From SB11 sp964584305 (GTDB taxonomy: Bacteria > Bacteroidota > Bacteroidia > UBA8524): a DNA stretch of 64,000 nt. Location: NCBI GenBank assembly GCA_964584305.1, contig CAZOZL010000001.1, positions 124,001-188,000 of the forward strand. The letters run 5' to 3'. Below are positions 22,147-31,059 of this stretch, in pieces (position 1 is the stretch's first letter; each line of letters opens with the position of its first letter). The notes beneath the pieces are model-generated. The model did not search any database. It was not told the DNA's origin and saw only the letters and a list, made by a program, of their open reading frames with translations. A program made the position numbers and the translations under genes.

Positions 22147-24930
22147 ATGAGAGCGGAAGAACAAAGTGAAAAAAGAAATAAAACCCGTGTTAGCAAAAAT
22201 GCAATTGCAAATAGCGACACCTACTTAATAGCGAGTGTAAGCGGTGTTGTGTATAGCCTGTCTCCATCACTTATTTCACTCACCAGCCACACCGTAAAGT
22301 CATTAAGTAAAAATGGAGGGCTGGAAAGTGTTTTTGAAAACCCCAACACATTTACCGAGATTATAGATGCCGTAACTAAAAATAAACTCTGGGAGGGGCA
22401 TACCATTTTTGTTGATGATAATCAGGATGAATACATTGCCCATATAAAAGTAGCCCCTTACGAAGGCAGTAAGCCAGAAACTGAACTTATTATTACCTTT
22501 AATGATATTTCAAAATCGAAAAAAAATGAATTAATAGAAACACGTTTGCTAAAAGCCATTTCGGCGTGTACCGAAATACTTTTTAGCAGTACCGAGTCAG
22601 ATGCTGTTGCCCCAACTGTTTTGGCAATTATTGGCAAAGCAATGGATATAAACCGTTGCTATATTTCTAAAATAGTGGTTGAAAGAAACGAGCTATATGT
22701 GGAGCGAATGTACGCATGGTTGAGCAAGCCAGCATTAAACAACGAGTACTTTGCTCTCTATAAAAAATTTACCTATAACAGTTTTTTTGAAGTATTAGAG
22801 CAGCTTAATGCAGGGAAAACAGTAGCCATATCGCCTCGCACCAAAGTAGGTAAAGAAATTAAAAATATTTTAAACAGACTTGATGTTTTATCCCTCTTAA
22901 AAATTCCTATTTTTAAAAACAATAACCTGTGGGGATATATTGGTTTTGAAGACACTGAAAACGAACGTGAATGGAGCTCTTCGGAGAAAAAGGCACTAAA
23001 ATCGTTAGCACAAAATATAGGTGCCCACATAAAAATAAATAGCCTAACCGAAGAGCTTTCATATAAAAACCAACAACTTGAAAGTGCCATTAAAGGTTCT
23101 AGCGATGGTTTATGGGCAGTAGATTATCAGGCAAATAGTTTTTATATATCACCACAGTTATATCAGCTTTTTGGATATACAGAGGTAACCTTCCCCCAAT
23201 CTACATTAGCCATAAAACAGCTATTAAAAACCGAAGAGACCGAACTGCTTGAGCAGAAGGTGGTAGCTGCCATGGAAAAGAAAATGACCCGCTTTGAGTT
23301 TGAAACCATAGCGAAACACAAAACAGGCAAATACATTTGGCTAAGAGGCAACCTATCACTTACCTATGACGATGATGGTAATGTGCTAAAAAATAGTGGC
23401 TCAGTAGCAGATGTTACTACCGAGAAAACATTTGAATTAAAAATTCGCCGCCAAGAGGAACACTATCAGCGGTTGGTAAACGGGCTCAAAGAAGTTGTTT
23501 TTGAAACGGATGAAGAAGGAAAAATCACTTTTTTAAATAACTCATGGAAAACATTGATTGGCAAAACAACCAAAGCGAGCATTGGCAAAAAATTAGCCAG
23601 CTATATTGTGAAAAACGATACCGTTATTTTTGAGGCGGCAATACAACAAATTCGTAATAAGCAGGCTTGGCCAGGCAGATTAGAGCTTCAAATAGTAGGC
23701 AAGGATAAAACCTCCTATTGGGTAGAGTTATCGATGCGTGGTATGTATAACTCCGACTATAAACTGACTGGAATTTCAGGTTCTATATTCGATATCAATA
23801 GTAAAAAAATTGCCATTACCCAACTTCATGAAAGTGAAGAGCGATATAGACTAATATCAGAAAACACAAAAGACATTGTTTGCCTGCAAGACCTTGATAG
23901 TAAGTTTGTGTATATATCTCCATCAGCAAAAGATACATTTGGATACTCGCCAAAACTTTTGCTAAATCAAGTGGCTTGGGATTGTATTCATCCTAATGAT
24001 GTAGAATTTTTAAAAGATAGTTTTCAGCAATTATTAAAGGGAGTTCTTCCTGGTTTTGTTAGGTACAGAATAAAACACCGTAAGGGGCATTATGTATGGG
24101 TAGAAACTATTGCCAATCTTCAACAACAATCAAAAGAATCGGGTGCAAGACCCTTAGTACAAACGGCTACTCGTGATATTAATAACCAAAAAAAGGCTGA
24201 AGAGGAAATACTAAACGCCTTAGAAAAAGAACGCCATTTAATAGAGCTTAGAACCAACCTTATCAATATGATATCGCATGAGTTTCGCACCCCATTAACC
24301 TCTATAAAATCAAGCTCCGACCTTGTTCTAAAATACCTTCCCGCACTAAGAAAATCTGAAACCAAAGAGCGTTTAAGTACACACTTTGAAAGAATAGGCA
24401 CACAAGTAAATAGAATAAACGACCTTATATCGGGCGTGTTATTATTAGGCGGAATGGACACTGGAAAAATTACGTTTTTACCAGAGATAGTAGATTTAAA
24501 AAGTTTTATTGAAACCTTTTTTATTGAATATTTTGAGACGCATATTGAAGACCAAAGAAGTGTAGCAGTGAACTTTGAGGGCAAGGGTAGAGCCGTAAAA
24601 ATAGACCGCCTGCTGCTTACCCATATACTTAGAAATTTAGTGTCAAATGCGTTAAAATACTCGAAGGGTAGCAAAAATCCTGAATTAAACATTAAATTTG
24701 ACAAAAAAGATGTTGTTCTTATAATTAAGGATTATGGTATTGGTATTGCAAAAAAAGACATACAATACCTCTTTCAATCGTTTTATAGAGGAGGCAACGT
24801 ACTTACTATACCTGGTACAGGTTTAGGGTTGGTAATTGTGAAGCAGTTTGTTGATATGCACAGTGGGGAGATTGTTTTAAATAGCCAATTGAATAAAGGA
24901 ACTACAATACATATAACACTACCCATATAA
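22147..24930 (+). CDS. Multi-PAS/GAF sensor histidine kinase
   Basis: 927 residues, no clear membrane segment. Order: PAS-like (about 20-120), GAF (about 130-290, CYISKIVVERNELYVERMYAW), three PAS/PAC units (about 305-430, 435-555, 560-685, each with an F-x-x-x-S-P or W-x-x-x-x-H-P-D-D-type core such as WDCIHPNDVEF), HisKA with His711 in INMISHEFRTPLTSI, then an intact HATPase: N box LRNLVSNALKYS, DYGIGIAKKD, PGTGLGLVIVKQFV. It should autophosphorylate in response to cytoplasmic signals. The AraC-type response regulator starts 4 bp after its stop, giving a clear cognate pair. Confidence 0.93.
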   Translation: MRAEEQSEKRNKTRVSKNAIANSDTYLIASVSGVVYSLSPSLISLTSHTVKSLSKNGGLESVFENPNTFTEIIDAVTKNKLWEGHTIFVDDNQDEYIAHIKVAPYEGSKPETELIITFNDISKSKKNELIETRLLKAISACTEILFSSTESDAVAPTVLAIIGKAMDINRCYISKIVVERNELYVERMYAWLSKPALNNEYFALYKKFTYNSFFEVLEQLNAGKTVAISPRTKVGKEIKNILNRLDVLSLLKIPIFKNNNLWGYIGFEDTENEREWSSSEKKALKSLAQNIGAHIKINSLTEELSYKNQQLESAIKGSSDGLWAVDYQANSFYISPQLYQLFGYTEVTFPQSTLAIKQLLKTEETELLEQKVVAAMEKKMTRFEFETIAKHKTGKYIWLRGNLSLTYDDDGNVLKNSGSVADVTTEKTFELKIRRQEEHYQRLVNGLKEVVFETDEEGKITFLNNSWKTLIGKTTKASIGKKLASYIVKNDTVIFEAAIQQIRNKQAWPGRLELQIVGKDKTSYWVELSMRGMYNSDYKLTGISGSIFDINSKKIAITQLHESEERYRLISENTKDIVCLQDLDSKFVYISPSAKDTFGYSPKLLLNQVAWDCIHPNDVEFLKDSFQQLLKGVLPGFVRYRIKHRKGHYVWVETIANLQQQSKESGARPLVQTATRDINNQKKAEEEILNALEKERHLIELRTNLINMISHEFRTPLTSIKSSSDLVLKYLPALRKSETKERLSTHFERIGTQVNRINDLISGVLLLGGMDTGKITFLPEIVDLKSFIETFFIEYFETHIEDQRSVAVNFEGKGRAVKIDRLLLTHILRNLVSNALKYSKGSKNPELNIKFDKKDVVLIIKDYGIGIAKKDIQYLFQSFYRGGNVLTIPGTGLGLVIVKQFVDMHSGEIVLNSQLNKGTTIHITLPI

Positions 24931-24934
24931 GTTT

Positions 24935-25714
24935 ATGAACAAGGTACTAATAGTAGAAGACGAACAAGATATTCGTGAAAATATTGCTGAAATTTTTAAG
25001 CTAAGTAAGTTTAAAGTTTTTGAGGCTGAAAACGGAAAAGTGGGTTTAGACATGGCTTTTGATGTTCAACCTGATATTGTTGTGTCAGATATTTTAATGC
25101 CTGAAATGGACGGCTTTGAATTGCTTGAGCGTTTAAAAACAAACCCATTAACAGGTCATATACCCGTTATACTACTTACCGCCAAAACCATGATGGATAG
25201 TAAGCTGCAAGGCTTAAAGATTGGGGCTGATGATTATATAACCAAACCGTTTAATGTGGATGAGTTGGTACTGCGAGCCACCAATTTGATTGAAGTGCGT
25301 AAAAAATTACGTCGCACACCCATTATACCCGAAAAACTTAAAGTGGAAAGTAAAGATGATTTATTCATCAAGAAAATATATACTATAATGGAGAAAAACA
25401 TTGATAAGTTTGATTTCTCTGTTGAAGATTTTGTGCGAGAAATGGGGTATAGCCGCAGCGCAGTACAAAAGAAAATAAAAGCCATAACGGGTAAAACGGC
25501 TACAAACCTTGTGCGTGATTACCGTTTAGAACGTGCCAAGCAACTTATAGAACAAGGGGCGGGTTTTTTATCAGAAATAGCCAGTATGGTAGGGTTTAAT
25601 AGCCTTTCATATTTTTCTAACTGCTACAAACAGTATTTTGGTATTAACCCATCAGAGGTAAAAAAGAAAGCAAAGTTTGAAGCCTATGATCAAACCAATA
25701 CTTCTTCGCTATAA
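24935..25714 (+). CDS. Response regulator with AraC-type DNA-binding domain
   Basis: 259 residues. Receiver domain at residues 1-120 with acidic pocket VEDEQD, phospho-acceptor Asp52 in VSDILMPEMDGF, Thr in LLTAKT and Lys in YITKPFN. A linker leads to two helix-turn-helix units of the AraC/XylS type at about 155-250 (FVREMGYSRSAVQKKIKAIT and FLSEIASMVGFNSLSYFSNC, then YKQYFGINPSEV). It is the output partner of the upstream kinase. Its last 25 bp overlap tail-to-tail with dusB. Confidence 0.95.
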   Translation: MNKVLIVEDEQDIRENIAEIFKLSKFKVFEAENGKVGLDMAFDVQPDIVVSDILMPEMDGFELLERLKTNPLTGHIPVILLTAKTMMDSKLQGLKIGADDYITKPFNVDELVLRATNLIEVRKKLRRTPIIPEKLKVESKDDLFIKKIYTIMEKNIDKFDFSVEDFVREMGYSRSAVQKKIKAITGKTATNLVRDYRLERAKQLIEQGAGFLSEIASMVGFNSLSYFSNCYKQYFGINPSEVKKKAKFEAYDQTNTSSL

Positions 25715-26682
25715 GTTTCGCGTATTATTTCTAAAACCCCTAAAATCTCATCAATATCTTCTAAGGTAACCAGCTTTGTTCTAAAGGGCTTGAAGTGGTC
25801 GTACCCTTTAAAATAATTAGTGTAATGGCGGCGCATTTCAAAAACGCCTGTTTTTTCACCTTTCCACTCAATAGATTTTAAGAAATGAGTTTTGCAGGTA
25901 TCCACCCTTTCGTTTAGTGTAGGTTTGGCTAATAACTCTCCTGTTTTCAAAAAGTGTTTCACCTCCCTAAAAATCCATGGATAACCTATTGCCGCTCGCC
26001 CAATCATTATTCCATCAACACCATAAGTGTTTCTCATTTCTAAGGCTTTTTGTGGGCTGTCCACATCACCATTTCCAAATATGGGCAGGGTAATATTTTT
26101 ATCTTTTTTTATCTCGCCTATCAGTGTCCAGTCCGCCCCCCCTTTATATAGCTGTTTGCGGGTGCGCCCATGTATGGTTAAAGCTGCTACCCCAATATCT
26201 TGGAGGCGTTGGGCTACTTCGCCCACATTTTTAGTAGTATCATCCCACCCCAAGCGGGTTTTTACGGTAACGGGCAGGTGTGTAGCATTAATCACCGCTT
26301 TGGTCATCTCTATCATTTTAGGAATGTCTTGCAAAAGCGCAGCCCCCGCTCCACGGCAAGCCACCTGCTTCACAGGGCAGCCGTAGTTTATATCAATAAG
26401 GTCGGGCTTGGCAGCCGTAGCAATTTCAGTAGCTTCGCGCATACTTTCAATACTACTACCAAAAAGCTGTATGCCCATTGGGTGTTCATACTCAAAAATG
26501 TCAAGTTTTTTCCTGCTTTTTGCCGCATGGCGAATTAGCCCTTCGCTGCTCACAAACTCGGTATACATAAGGTCAGCACCATTTTGCTTGCACACATACC
26601 TAAACGGCGGGTCGCTCACATCTTCCATAGGAGCTAACAATATGGGGAATTCTCCCAACTCTATATTTCGTATTTTTACCAC
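25690..26682 (-). CDS. dusB: tRNA-dihydrouridine synthase DusB
   Basis: 330 residues, GTG start. It is an FMN enzyme that reduces uridines in the tRNA D-loop. The TIM-barrel motifs APMEDVSDPPFR, DINYGCPVKQVACRGAGAAL (catalytic Cys in GCP), TVKTRLGWD, IHGRTRKQLYKG and GNGDVDSPQKA are all present. A C-terminal helical domain includes the MRRHYTNYFKG segment. Length is typical. It diverges from the CPBP protease gene through a shared palindromic promoter region. Confidence 0.95.
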   Translation of the reverse strand: MVKIRNIELGEFPILLAPMEDVSDPPFRYVCKQNGADLMYTEFVSSEGLIRHAAKSRKKLDIFEYEHPMGIQLFGSSIESMREATEIATAAKPDLIDINYGCPVKQVACRGAGAALLQDIPKMIEMTKAVINATHLPVTVKTRLGWDDTTKNVGEVAQRLQDIGVAALTIHGRTRKQLYKGGADWTLIGEIKKDKNITLPIFGNGDVDSPQKALEMRNTYGVDGIMIGRAAIGYPWIFREVKHFLKTGELLAKPTLNERVDTCKTHFLKSIEWKGEKTGVFEMRRHYTNYFKGYDHFKPFRTKLVTLEDIDEILGVLEIIRETYSEEVLV

Positions 26683-26699
26683 TTTCGCTTTAAATAGCG

Positions 26700-26715
26700 T
26701 TAATTTGCAAATTTA
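26700..26715. promoter_or_regulatory. Divergent promoter element TTAATTTGCAAATTTA
   Basis: The near-palindrome reads TTAATTTG on the plus strand (one mismatch to TAnnTTTG, 16 bp before the CPBP start) and TAAATTTG on the minus strand (exact match, 25 bp before the dusB GTG). The two -7 boxes abut back to back, so polymerase binding on one side should exclude the other. Confidence 0.45.
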
Positions 26716-26723
26716 CTGCTTTA

Positions 26724-27692
26724 ATGGAAGAAAAGAACCCCTTATTAGGTGTAAACCCTGTTTTAAAATCATTTTTACATTTACTCACCCTTATTGGTCT
26801 GTATTTGGTATTTGCCGTGCTATCAGTATTCATGGGTATACAAATAACGGCTTGGGTAGCGGGCGTTACTATACCACTAGATATGACTGTTATTGACTAT
26901 GGCAACTTGGATGCTCATACCATTATGGGGTATAAAATATTTCAAGCGGTAGCATCAATAGGCTCTTTTATAGTTACAGCGTTGGTATTTACTCGTTTTT
27001 TTGCGAATGAAAAATTAGCTCCTTTTTTTGGTTTTAGAGGTGTGTTTCCACCCATAAAACTATTGGGTTTAACGGTTGTTATAGCATTATCAGCCATACC
27101 AGTACTATCGTTTATTCTTTACCTTAATCAGCAATTGCCCCTACCCATAGGCATGGAAGAGGCAGCAAAAAAACTACAAGAGACTAATAACGGTTTTAAT
27201 ATGGCTTTCTTAAAAGCCCCCTCAATTGGGATTTTGTTTATTAACCTGTTTGTTATGGCTATTATACCCGCAGTGGGAGAGGAGTTGTTGTTTCGTGGGG
27301 CATTTATGCAATTGTTTTATCGCTTTTTTAAAGAAAATATACACTTGGCAATTGTTATAGTAGCGTTACTATTTGCGGGAATGCACTTACAGTATTATAG
27401 TTTTTTTGCTATGGTTTTTATGGGTGTTATTTTTGGCTATATATATTATTGGAGCGGTAATATTATGATAGCTATTTGGGCGCATTTTATAAATAATGGC
27501 ATCACCATTTCATTTGCCTTTTTAGCAGAAAAAAACCCCGATGTTGAAGTTTTAGCAATGGATTATCAATATCCAGCACTAATAACTGCTATAAGTGCTT
27601 TGGTACTAACAGGGGCAATATATCTGTTTTATAAAACCACTAAGCAATACCACCCTGCCGAACAAATAGACGAAAACACAGAAGTAGAATAA
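26724..27692 (+). CDS. CPBP-family intramembrane glutamic endopeptidase
   Basis: 322 residues with about eight hydrophobic segments. The CPBP (Abi/Rce1-like) catalytic motifs are present: EE-x-x-x-R in VGEELLFRGAFMQL, F-x-x-x-H in FAGMHLQYYSFFAMV, and H-x-x-x-N/B in WAHFINNGITI. Such proteins process prenylated or small membrane peptides; substrates in Bacteroidota are unknown. It is followed after 7 bp by a DUF2007 gene and then cdsA, an arrangement often seen in this phylum. Confidence 0.92.
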   Translation: MEEKNPLLGVNPVLKSFLHLLTLIGLYLVFAVLSVFMGIQITAWVAGVTIPLDMTVIDYGNLDAHTIMGYKIFQAVASIGSFIVTALVFTRFFANEKLAPFFGFRGVFPPIKLLGLTVVIALSAIPVLSFILYLNQQLPLPIGMEEAAKKLQETNNGFNMAFLKAPSIGILFINLFVMAIIPAVGEELLFRGAFMQLFYRFFKENIHLAIVIVALLFAGMHLQYYSFFAMVFMGVIFGYIYYWSGNIMIAIWAHFINNGITISFAFLAEKNPDVEVLAMDYQYPALITAISALVLTGAIYLFYKTTKQYHPAEQIDENTEVE

Positions 27693-27699
27693 AATTGTT

Positions 27700-27909
27700 A
27701 TGGAAAAAGACTGGGTAAAACTAATTACAACAGGCAATAGGCAAAAAGCCCATATAGTGCTTACTGCACTTGAAAGTAAGGGCATAAAAGCAGTGTTAAT
27801 AGATAAGCAAGACTCATCGTACCTTAGTTTTGGCGAGGTAGAACTATTTTGCAACAAAGAGGATGCTTTGGAAGCACTTGAAATAGTAAAATATAATCTC
27901 CCCTTATGA
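27700..27909 (+). CDS. DUF2007-like small protein
   Basis: 69 residues. The pattern WVKLITTGNRQKAHIVLTAL, then GIKAVLIDK and GEVELFCNKEDALEAL, is that of the DUF2007 putative signal-transducing fold, a ferredoxin-like unit that resembles PII-type or ACT domains. Function is not known. The stop overlaps the cdsA start by 4 bp (ATGA), which indicates translational coupling. Confidence 0.8.
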   Translation: MEKDWVKLITTGNRQKAHIVLTALESKGIKAVLIDKQDSSYLSFGEVELFCNKEDALEALEIVKYNLPL

Positions 27910-28742
27910 GTAATTTTTGGCAACGCATTATTACGGGTACTGTGTTTATAGCTGTTATTGTGGGGGCTATATACTTTCAGTTTGTTTTTGAGTTGTTTTT
28001 AATAGTGCAAGCTATTGGCGTTTGGGAGTTCATAGGGCATGGTATTCCACATATTGGTGCTGCTAAAAAAGTTTTTTATACCGTATGGAGTTCTTTATTA
28101 TATGTCCTATTTATACAGCTATTACAACGCTTAAATGCTGAAGAGATAGTACACTCTTTTCCTGTTAATTATATTTTAGCCCCTACTATTCTATTACTAT
28201 TCATTCCTTTAGTGATAGAGCTTTTTTCAACCCAAAAAACCCCTCTTGAGTGTATAAGTAAGCTATGGTTTGCAGTGGGCTATGTTTCATTGCCTTTTGC
28301 TTTAGCTACCACAATAAGCACACAGTATGCAGTAGAAAACTCAAGCGCAATGCCCTTACTACTTGTGGTTTTACTATTTATTTGGAGTAATGATACATTT
28401 GCATATCTCACAGGCAGGGCTTTTGGTAAAACGCCCTTGTTTACTCGTATTTCACCAAAAAAAACTATCGAAGGTACAGTAGGCGGCATTTTGATAACTA
28501 CGGGTGTTGCTTGGTTTATATACAGCCCAGAGTATCCTATAAGTCAAGTAAATTTTTTAATTTTTGCCGCTTTAGTATGCGTTACAGGCATATTAGGCGA
28601 TTTGGTAGAATCTATGTTTAAACGGCAGTGGAATATAAAAGATAGTGGCACAATTTTACCTGGGCATGGCGGCATTTTAGACCGTTTCGATTCTTTTATT
28701 TTAGTAATGCCTTTTGCCTATGTGTTTCTTAGTATATACTAA
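27906..28742 (+). CDS. cdsA: Phosphatidate cytidylyltransferase
   Basis: 278 residues. It makes CDP-diacylglycerol from phosphatidic acid and CTP in the inner membrane. Multiple membrane helices are followed by the CdsA signature near the C-terminus: ESMFKRQWNIKDSG, then LPGHGGILDRFDS with the conserved Lys, Asp and Gly residues. The mid-protein WSNDTFAYLTGRAFGKTPL block is also diagnostic. It supplies substrate for PssA at 21294. Confidence 0.96.
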   Translation: MSNFWQRIITGTVFIAVIVGAIYFQFVFELFLIVQAIGVWEFIGHGIPHIGAAKKVFYTVWSSLLYVLFIQLLQRLNAEEIVHSFPVNYILAPTILLLFIPLVIELFSTQKTPLECISKLWFAVGYVSLPFALATTISTQYAVENSSAMPLLLVVLLFIWSNDTFAYLTGRAFGKTPLFTRISPKKTIEGTVGGILITTGVAWFIYSPEYPISQVNFLIFAALVCVTGILGDLVESMFKRQWNIKDSGTILPGHGGILDRFDSFILVMPFAYVFLSIY

Positions 28743-28806
28743 GCCTTAGAGCAGCATAATATCAGTGTTATTATTAGTTCTTGGCGGTGTGCTATTGCCT
28801 TTGCTT

Positions 28807-28955
28807 AACTTGATTTAGTATCTATGTGGCTACCCTATTAAAAAAGACAGAATAGGCATGAATGCCCATTCTATACATAAAATTTTTGTTAAGGCTATGA
28901 ATTGCAGCAGATTGAAGCCTGCTGCAAGAAAATGCCTAAGCGGCACGGTATCTTT
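28807..28955 (+). repeat. Family B dispersed repeat, long copy
   Basis: This fills most of the 309-bp gap before porX. It reads aacttgatttagtatc, tatgtggctacc, gacagaataggcatg, aatgcccattctatacat, then aaggctatgaattgcagcag and attgaagcctgctgcaag, and ends with cggcacggtatcttt. It contains the AATAGGCATGAATGCCCATT hairpin and the GCAGCAG/CTGCTGC hairpin. A near-identical copy lies at 39509-39637, and other copies at 31905-31990, 33558-33645 (inverted) and 59990-60060. Confidence 0.7.
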
Positions 28956-29051
28956 ATCACCGTTAAGTAAAAATGGTACTCCCAATTTATAAATACTCCT
29001 TACACAATAAAACAGCACGATTATTGGTTACTTTGCAAAAAATACAATTGG

Positions 29052-30608
29052 ATGAGTACAATAAAAATTCTTTGGGCTGATGATGAGATAGATGTGTTGA
29101 AACCCCATATAATGTTTCTTACTGCAAAAGGGTACCATGTTACCACAGTAACCAATGGGTTAGATGCTATTGAAGAAGCAAAAAACACCCCCTTTGATAT
29201 TATTTTTTTAGATGAAAATATGCCAGGTATTAGTGGCTTAGAAGCCCTAAGCCAAATAAAAACACTAATGCCAAGTGTACCCGTGGTGATGATAACCAAA
29301 AGCGAGGAGGAGCATATAATGGAGGATGCTATTGGGGGCAAAATAGCCGACTATTTAATAAAACCCGTCAACCCTAATCAAATACTACTTTCTATAAAAA
29401 AACTTATTGATAATAAGCGATTGGTAAGTGAAAAAACAACTATGAGTTACCAGCAAGAGTTTAGAACCTTGAGCATGGCATTAATGGATGATATGAGTTT
29501 TGATGAGTGGAAAGAAATGTATAAAAAGTTGGTATATTGGGAGTTGGAGTTGACCGATGCAGAGGAAGAAGGCATGAAAGAAGTATTAAATACCCAAAAA
29601 ACAGATGCTAACCATAACTTTACCAAGTTTATAAAAAGCAACTACATTCACCTTTTAAGAGAAACAGACGAGGACAAAAAACCGATAATGAGCAATACTT
29701 TATTACGCAAAAAAGTACTGCCACTAATAGAGGGGGAGCAGCCAGTGTTCATGCTTTTATTAGACAACCTGCGGTACGACCAATGGAAAGTTATTCAGCC
29801 GGTATTAAACGAGTATTTTAGGGTAGATGATGAAGACCTATATTTAAGCATTTTACCCACTACTACACAGTATGCACGTAATAGTATATTCTCTGGTTTA
29901 TTGCCCAGCGAAATGGAAAAACGCTTTCCAAACAAGTGGAGTAATGATGAGGACGAGGGCGGCAAAAACCTATACGAAGAAGATTTTTTGAACGATTATT
30001 TAAAACGCCTTCGCTTAGACATAAAAACAAGCTATACCAAAGTAACCAACCTAAACGCAGGTAAAGAGTTAGCCGAAAATATTTTAAACAAATTTAATAA
30101 TAAGCTAAACGTAATAGTGTACAATTTTATTGATGCACTAAGCCATGCCCGTACTGATGTGAGCCTAATGCGTGAGTTGAGCGAAGATGAAGCGGCGTAT
30201 CGCTCGGTAACAAAATCATGGTTTGAGCATTCTCCACTATTTGAAACTTTAAAGAAAATAGCCGAAAAAGGCGGGCGTTTGGTTATAACAACAGACCACG
30301 GATCTATAAGAGTAAAAGACCCTGTAAAAATTATTGGCGACCGTAATACCAATACCAATTTACGTTACAAACAAGGTAAAAACCTTAATTACGATAAAAA
30401 AGAAGTGTTTGAGGTACGCAAACCCGAGGATGCTTTTTTGCCAAAACTGCACGTTAGCTCATCGTTTGTATTTGCTGATAGTTATAGCTTTTTTGCCTAC
30501 CCTAACAACTACAATTACTATGTAAACTACTATAAAGGCACATTTCAGCACGGCGGCATTAGCTTAGAGGAAATGCTATGCCCCGTAATAACACTATCGC
30601 CAAAATAG
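29052..30608 (+). CDS. porX: PorX-type response regulator with PglZ domain
   Basis: 518 residues. A receiver domain (residues about 5-120; Asp54 in IIFLDENMPG, Lys in YLIKPVN) is followed by a helical linker (about 125-205) and an alkaline-phosphatase-like PglZ domain: FMLLLDNLRYDQW, the nucleophile-type Thr in ILPTTTQYARNS, YNFIDALSHAR, and VITTDHGSIRV. This is the architecture of PorX, the regulator that with PorY and SigP controls the type IX secretion system and has phosphodiesterase activity on oligonucleotides in P. gingivalis. Its presence implies a T9SS genome. tsaE begins at the base after its stop. Confidence 0.93.
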   Translation: MSTIKILWADDEIDVLKPHIMFLTAKGYHVTTVTNGLDAIEEAKNTPFDIIFLDENMPGISGLEALSQIKTLMPSVPVVMITKSEEEHIMEDAIGGKIADYLIKPVNPNQILLSIKKLIDNKRLVSEKTTMSYQQEFRTLSMALMDDMSFDEWKEMYKKLVYWELELTDAEEEGMKEVLNTQKTDANHNFTKFIKSNYIHLLRETDEDKKPIMSNTLLRKKVLPLIEGEQPVFMLLLDNLRYDQWKVIQPVLNEYFRVDDEDLYLSILPTTTQYARNSIFSGLLPSEMEKRFPNKWSNDEDEGGKNLYEEDFLNDYLKRLRLDIKTSYTKVTNLNAGKELAENILNKFNNKLNVIVYNFIDALSHARTDVSLMRELSEDEAAYRSVTKSWFEHSPLFETLKKIAEKGGRLVITTDHGSIRVKDPVKIIGDRNTNTNLRYKQGKNLNYDKKEVFEVRKPEDAFLPKLHVSSSFVFADSYSFFAYPNNYNYYVNYYKGTFQHGGISLEEMLCPVITLSPK

Positions 30609-31028
30609 ATGGAGTTTTTAGCCAAATCGGAGGCTGATTTAGCCCCTATTGCTAAGCACCTTATACAGTTATTAAAACAGCAAAAAGTAGTTACTTTTAG
30701 CGGTGATTTAGGCGCAGGAAAAACAACCCTTATAAAAGAGATTTGCAAGCAATTAGGTATAGTTAATACGGTTTCAAGCCCTACATTTGGCTTGGTAAAT
30801 GTGTACTCAATAAGTAATACTGAAGATGTTTATCACTTTGATTGTTATAGGCTAAAAGATGTTGCAGAAGTGTATGATATTGGTTTTGAAGAATACATAG
30901 ACAGCGGGAACATTTGCCTGATAGAGTGGCCTAATGTGGTAGAGGCTCTACTACCCCAACACTATATTTCGGTAAAAATAAGCCATCAAAAAAATGGCAA
31001 CAGATGGTTTGAAGTTGAAAACGTATGA
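30609..31028 (+). CDS. tsaE: tRNA threonylcarbamoyladenosine biosynthesis ATPase TsaE
   Basis: 139 residues. TsaE is the P-loop ATPase that works with TsaB and TsaD to make t6A37 in tRNAs reading ANN codons. Walker A is GDLGAGKTTLIKEI (residues about 35-48), followed by VSSPTFGLVNVY and the YHFDCYRLKD and CLIEWPNVVE blocks typical of the family. It abuts porX with no gap, so it is co-transcribed with it; the link is probably positional rather than functional. Confidence 0.95.
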   Translation: MEFLAKSEADLAPIAKHLIQLLKQQKVVTFSGDLGAGKTTLIKEICKQLGIVNTVSSPTFGLVNVYSISNTEDVYHFDCYRLKDVAEVYDIGFEEYIDSGNICLIEWPNVVEALLPQHYISVKISHQKNGNRWFEVENV

Positions 31029-31034
31029 AAACTG

Positions 31035-31042
31035 TATTTTTG
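31035..31042 (+). promoter_or_regulatory. -7 box TATTTTTG before the lipoprotein gene at 31060
   Basis: An exact TAnnTTTG match 17 bp before ATG 31060, directly after the tsaE stop. It suggests that the lipoprotein gene is transcribed separately from porX-tsaE. Confidence 0.5.
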
Positions 31043-31059
31043 TAACAACTAAGTAGCGT

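Noticed and set aside
26724..27692. Abortive-infection (Abi) defence gene
   Set aside because: CPBP proteins were once labelled Abi, but this one sits in a conserved phospholipid/DUF2007 neighbourhood with no phage or defence genes nearby.
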